From Streptomyces sp. NBC_00341 (GTDB taxonomy: Bacteria > Actinomycetota > Actinomycetes > Streptomycetales > Streptomycetaceae): 64,000 bases of DNA. Under the pieces are notes generated by a model. That model saw only the letters and a program-made list of their open reading frames with translations, was not told the origin of the DNA and made no database searches. The stretch lies in contig NZ_CP108002.1 in assembly GCF_041435055.1 (NCBI RefSeq), positions 7,812,001 to 7,876,000 of the forward strand, written 5' to 3'. The translations under genes were made by a program, and so were the position numbers. Below, piece by piece: positions 62,465 through 64,000 of this stretch (position 1 is its first letter; every line of letters begins with the position of its first letter).

Positions 62465-62622
62465 GTCCGGAATTCCGCACCCACTCACCGTGTGGCAGGA
62501 GCGGGGGACCCAGGTAAGCCGCCGACCGGAGTGATCCGGCCGGCTCGGGGTGAAGTCGCGCCAGGCGCGGCCGGGCATCTCCAGCCCGAACCCGACAGCT
62601 CACCTCGTAGGCGCCGGAGAGG
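62465..62622 (+). promoter_or_regulatory. ydaO/yuaA-type cyclic-di-AMP riboswitch
   Basis: The leader carries conserved pieces of the ydaO aptamer as found before streptomycete cell-wall hydrolase genes: GGCAGGAGCGGGGGACCCAG, then CGGGGTGAAGTCGCG, GGCCGGGCATCTCCAGCCCG and GAACCCGACAGCTCACCTCG, ending in GTAGGCGCCGGAGAGGAA. The ribosome-binding site of the M23 gene (GAGAGGA) lies at its 3' edge, 9 bases before the ATG. Ligand binding should switch off the hydrolase, as known for rpfA in S. coelicolor. The 5' boundary is approximate. Confidence 0.88.
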
Positions 62623-62631
62623 AAATTCTTC

Positions 62632-63585
62632 ATGCCCATCCCGGGTAAGCACCGCCGTCCCAAGTCCAGCACCATCGCCCGCGGCGTCGTCGTCGCGAGC
62701 GCCGGCGGAGCCGTCATCGCGCTTCCGCTGCTCGGCGCCACCGGTGCCAACGCCGCGGAGCAGGCCGCTCCCGCCACCGCGAAGTCGGCCGCCGCCACGC
62801 ACTCCACCCCGGCCAAGCCGGTCGCGGACAAGCAGTCCGGCACCACGACGTACTCCGTGGTCTCCGGCGACTACCTGTCGAAGATCGCCGCCCAGCACAA
62901 GGTCAAGGGCGGCTGGGAGAAGCTGTACCAGGACAACCGCAAGGTCGTCGGTGACGACCCGAGCCTGATCTTCCCGGGTATGAAGCTGACCCTCGGCGGC
63001 AAGGCCTGGGGCCACGCCCCGGCCACCGGCTCGCACACCGCCACGGGTGACACCACCCCGTCGAAGGCCCCCTCGAAGGCTCCGGCCAAGACCGAGTCGA
63101 AGGCGCCCGCGGCCTCCAACACCGCGTCCTCCTCCGACACCCAGGCGTCCGACACCGCTCCGGCCGAGCAGGGCACCGCCTCCGGCTACGTCCACCCGGT
63201 CCCCGGCAACCACACCACCGCCTACCGCGCCTCCGGCGCCAGCTGGTCCAGCGGCAGCCACACCGGCATCGACTTCCCCGTCTCCACCGGCACCAGCGTG
63301 AAGGCGATCACCTCCGGCACCGTCGTCACCGCGGGCTGGGGCGGCGCGTACGGCAACGAGGTCGTCATCAAGCACGCCGACGGCCACTACTCGCAGTACG
63401 GCCACATGTCCTCGCTCTCCGTCTCGGCGGGCCAGACCGTGACCGCGGGCCAGCAGGTCGGCCTCTCCGGCGCCACCGGCAACGCCACCGGCCCGCACCT
63501 CCACTTCGAGATCCGCACCGGCCCGGCGTACGGCTCGGACATCGACCCGATTGCCTACCTGGCGTCGCACGGGATCAACGTCTGA
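62632..63585 (+). CDS. secreted LysM and M23-family peptidoglycan endopeptidase
   Basis: A 317-residue exported protein. The signal peptide is about residues 1-42 (VVVASAGGAVIALPLLGATG then ANAA). A LysM peptidoglycan-binding domain follows (about 72-122, TYSVVSGDYLSKIAAQHKVK), then a Ser/Thr/Ala/Pro/Lys-rich linker (about 125-183) and a C-terminal M23 domain. Zinc ligands are H210 and D214 in SHTGIDF and H291 in GPHLHFEIR. The enzyme cleaves peptide cross-bridges. Control by the upstream c-di-AMP riboswitch ties it to growth and turgor. A terminator follows at 63628. Confidence 0.95.
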   Translation: MPIPGKHRRPKSSTIARGVVVASAGGAVIALPLLGATGANAAEQAAPATAKSAAATHSTPAKPVADKQSGTTTYSVVSGDYLSKIAAQHKVKGGWEKLYQDNRKVVGDDPSLIFPGMKLTLGGKAWGHAPATGSHTATGDTTPSKAPSKAPAKTESKAPAASNTASSSDTQASDTAPAEQGTASGYVHPVPGNHTTAYRASGASWSSGSHTGIDFPVSTGTSVKAITSGTVVTAGWGGAYGNEVVIKHADGHYSQYGHMSSLSVSAGQTVTAGQQVGLSGATGNATGPHLHFEIRTGPAYGSDIDPIAYLASHGINV

Positions 63586-63627
63586 TCCAGGCAGCAGCGG
63601 TCCGGTGACCCGGACCCGCAAGCAATA

Positions 63628-63663
63628 CAGAGGGACGGTGCGCGGCGGCGCGCCGTCCCTCTG
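63628..63663 (+). terminator. terminator after the M23 endopeptidase gene
   Basis: CAGAGGGACGG and CCGTCCCTCTG form an 11-base perfect stem around a G+C-rich 14-base loop, followed by CTTTG, 42 bases past the stop. Confidence 0.88.
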
Positions 63664-63706
63664 CTTTGCGGTGACCGTCCTTATTCCCCCTTTACCAAAA
63701 ACTGAC

Positions 63707-63729
63707 CGGGTGGTCTATCTCACCACCCG
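63707..63729. promoter_or_regulatory. inverted repeat upstream of the SGNH hydrolase gene
   Basis: CGGGTGGT (63707-63714) and ACCACCCG (63722-63729) with a 7-base spacer, inside an AT-richer stretch 56 bases before the hydrolase start. It may be an operator or leader hairpin. Confidence 0.4.
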
Positions 63730-63784
63730 TCAACCCCATATTACGGTCGCGTAGGTCACAATCGACGGTGCAGGATATGCCCTT

Positions 63785-64000
63785 GTGGCAGACGATTCGA
63801 GAAACATCCGACAGGGCGTCATCAACCGACAGGGCGCCATCGAGTCGTACGCGGCGATTGGCGACAGTTTCACCGAAGGAGTCGGTGACCCGGGCCCGGA
63901 CGGGACATTCTTCGGCTGGGCCGACCGGCTCGCGGTAATTCTCGCGGACCAGCTCCCGCACCCGGAATCGGCGCAGGGCGGCACAGCCGCCGCGCACGGA
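63785..64000 (+). CDS. SGNH/GDSL-family hydrolase, N-terminal part (cut by window edge)
   Basis: The frame from GTG 63785 runs open to the window edge (72 residues). It contains the GDSL block I motif [20 protein letters not shown] with the nucleophile serine, then [24 protein letters not shown] lies 9 bases upstream. No signal peptide precedes the GDS motif. The family comprises esterases and lipases; the remaining Gly, Asn and His blocks lie outside the window, so the subgroup cannot be set. Confidence 0.85.
   Translation, partial: MADDSRNIRQGVINRQGAIESYAAIGDSFTEGVGDPGPDGTFFGWADRLAVILADQLPHPESAQGGTAAAHG

Noticed and set aside
1..64000. Mobile elements, CRISPR arrays, tRNA or rRNA genes
   Set aside because: No transposase, integrase, regularly spaced repeats or tRNA-like cloverleaf were recognised by eye; short degenerate remnants cannot be excluded without a search.

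Overview
This window (about 72% G+C, dense in GTG starts, with genes joined by 4-base ATGA or GTGA overlaps) reads as a Streptomyces chromosome. The stretch from about 29.8 to 61.2 kb (tex, SCO6745-like gene, idi, CDF transporter, hopanoid cluster, XRE-cupin regulator, small membrane protein) follows the gene order I remember around SCO6743-SCO6771 of S. coelicolor. No rRNA, tRNA, insertion sequence, phage gene or CRISPR array was seen.

Layout. 0-2.6 kb: partial MerR regulator, APH-like kinase, macro-domain protein and TetR regulator. 2.6-11.3 kb: a seven-gene minus-strand operon (2-hydroxyacid dehydrogenase, sulfatase, sugar-binding lipoprotein, two sugar permeases, Gfo/Idh/MocA oxidoreductase, formylglycine-generating enzyme) divergent from a ROK regulator. 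It looks like a sulfated-carbohydrate uptake and breakdown locus that carries its own sulfatase-activating enzyme. 11.4-20 kb: a DUF2236 oxygenase, an internally deleted DUF2236 relative, a LacI regulator, an exported M14 carboxypeptidase, a BCCT transporter, a D-amino-acid oxidase and an ABC-F protein. 20.2-29.4 kb: two amidohydrolases and a GntR/FCD regulator converge on a complete Dpp/Opp-type transporter operon. Copies of GGTATACC or GGTATGCC lie at both outer ends, so the locus looks like one GntR regulon.

29.8-40.7 kb: tex, a SCO6745-family gene, a GlxA/DJ-1 pair, enoyl-CoA hydratase, HdeD-like protein, RsbW-like ATPase, idi, a GNAT, a CDF transporter and galE. 40.9-48.0 kb: an apparently coherent envelope-polymer locus with two CDP-alcohol phosphotransferases, a nucleotidyltransferase, a glycerol-1-phosphate-dehydrogenase-like enzyme, a GT2 glycosyltransferase and a TagGH-like ABC exporter. 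The first gene seems to start at CTG. This is the best candidate in the window for an undescribed system.

48.4-60.3 kb: the hopanoid operon (hpnC, hpnD, hpnE, polyprenyl diphosphate synthase, shc, hpnG, hpnH, dxs, hpnO). Two tiny ORFs overlap the starts of hpnC and hpnE. The ispG copy expected between hpnH and dxs is absent; that position holds strong hairpins. idi at 37.2 kb and dxs would supply isoprenoid precursors, HpnC/D/E make squalene, Shc cyclises it, HpnH and HpnG build and trim adenosylhopane, and HpnO makes the amino-polyol side chain. 60.3-64 kb: XRE-cupin regulator with a double-palindrome operator, small membrane protein, tyrosine phosphatase, a ydaO-type c-di-AMP riboswitch ahead of a LysM-M23 endopeptidase, and the start of an SGNH hydrolase.
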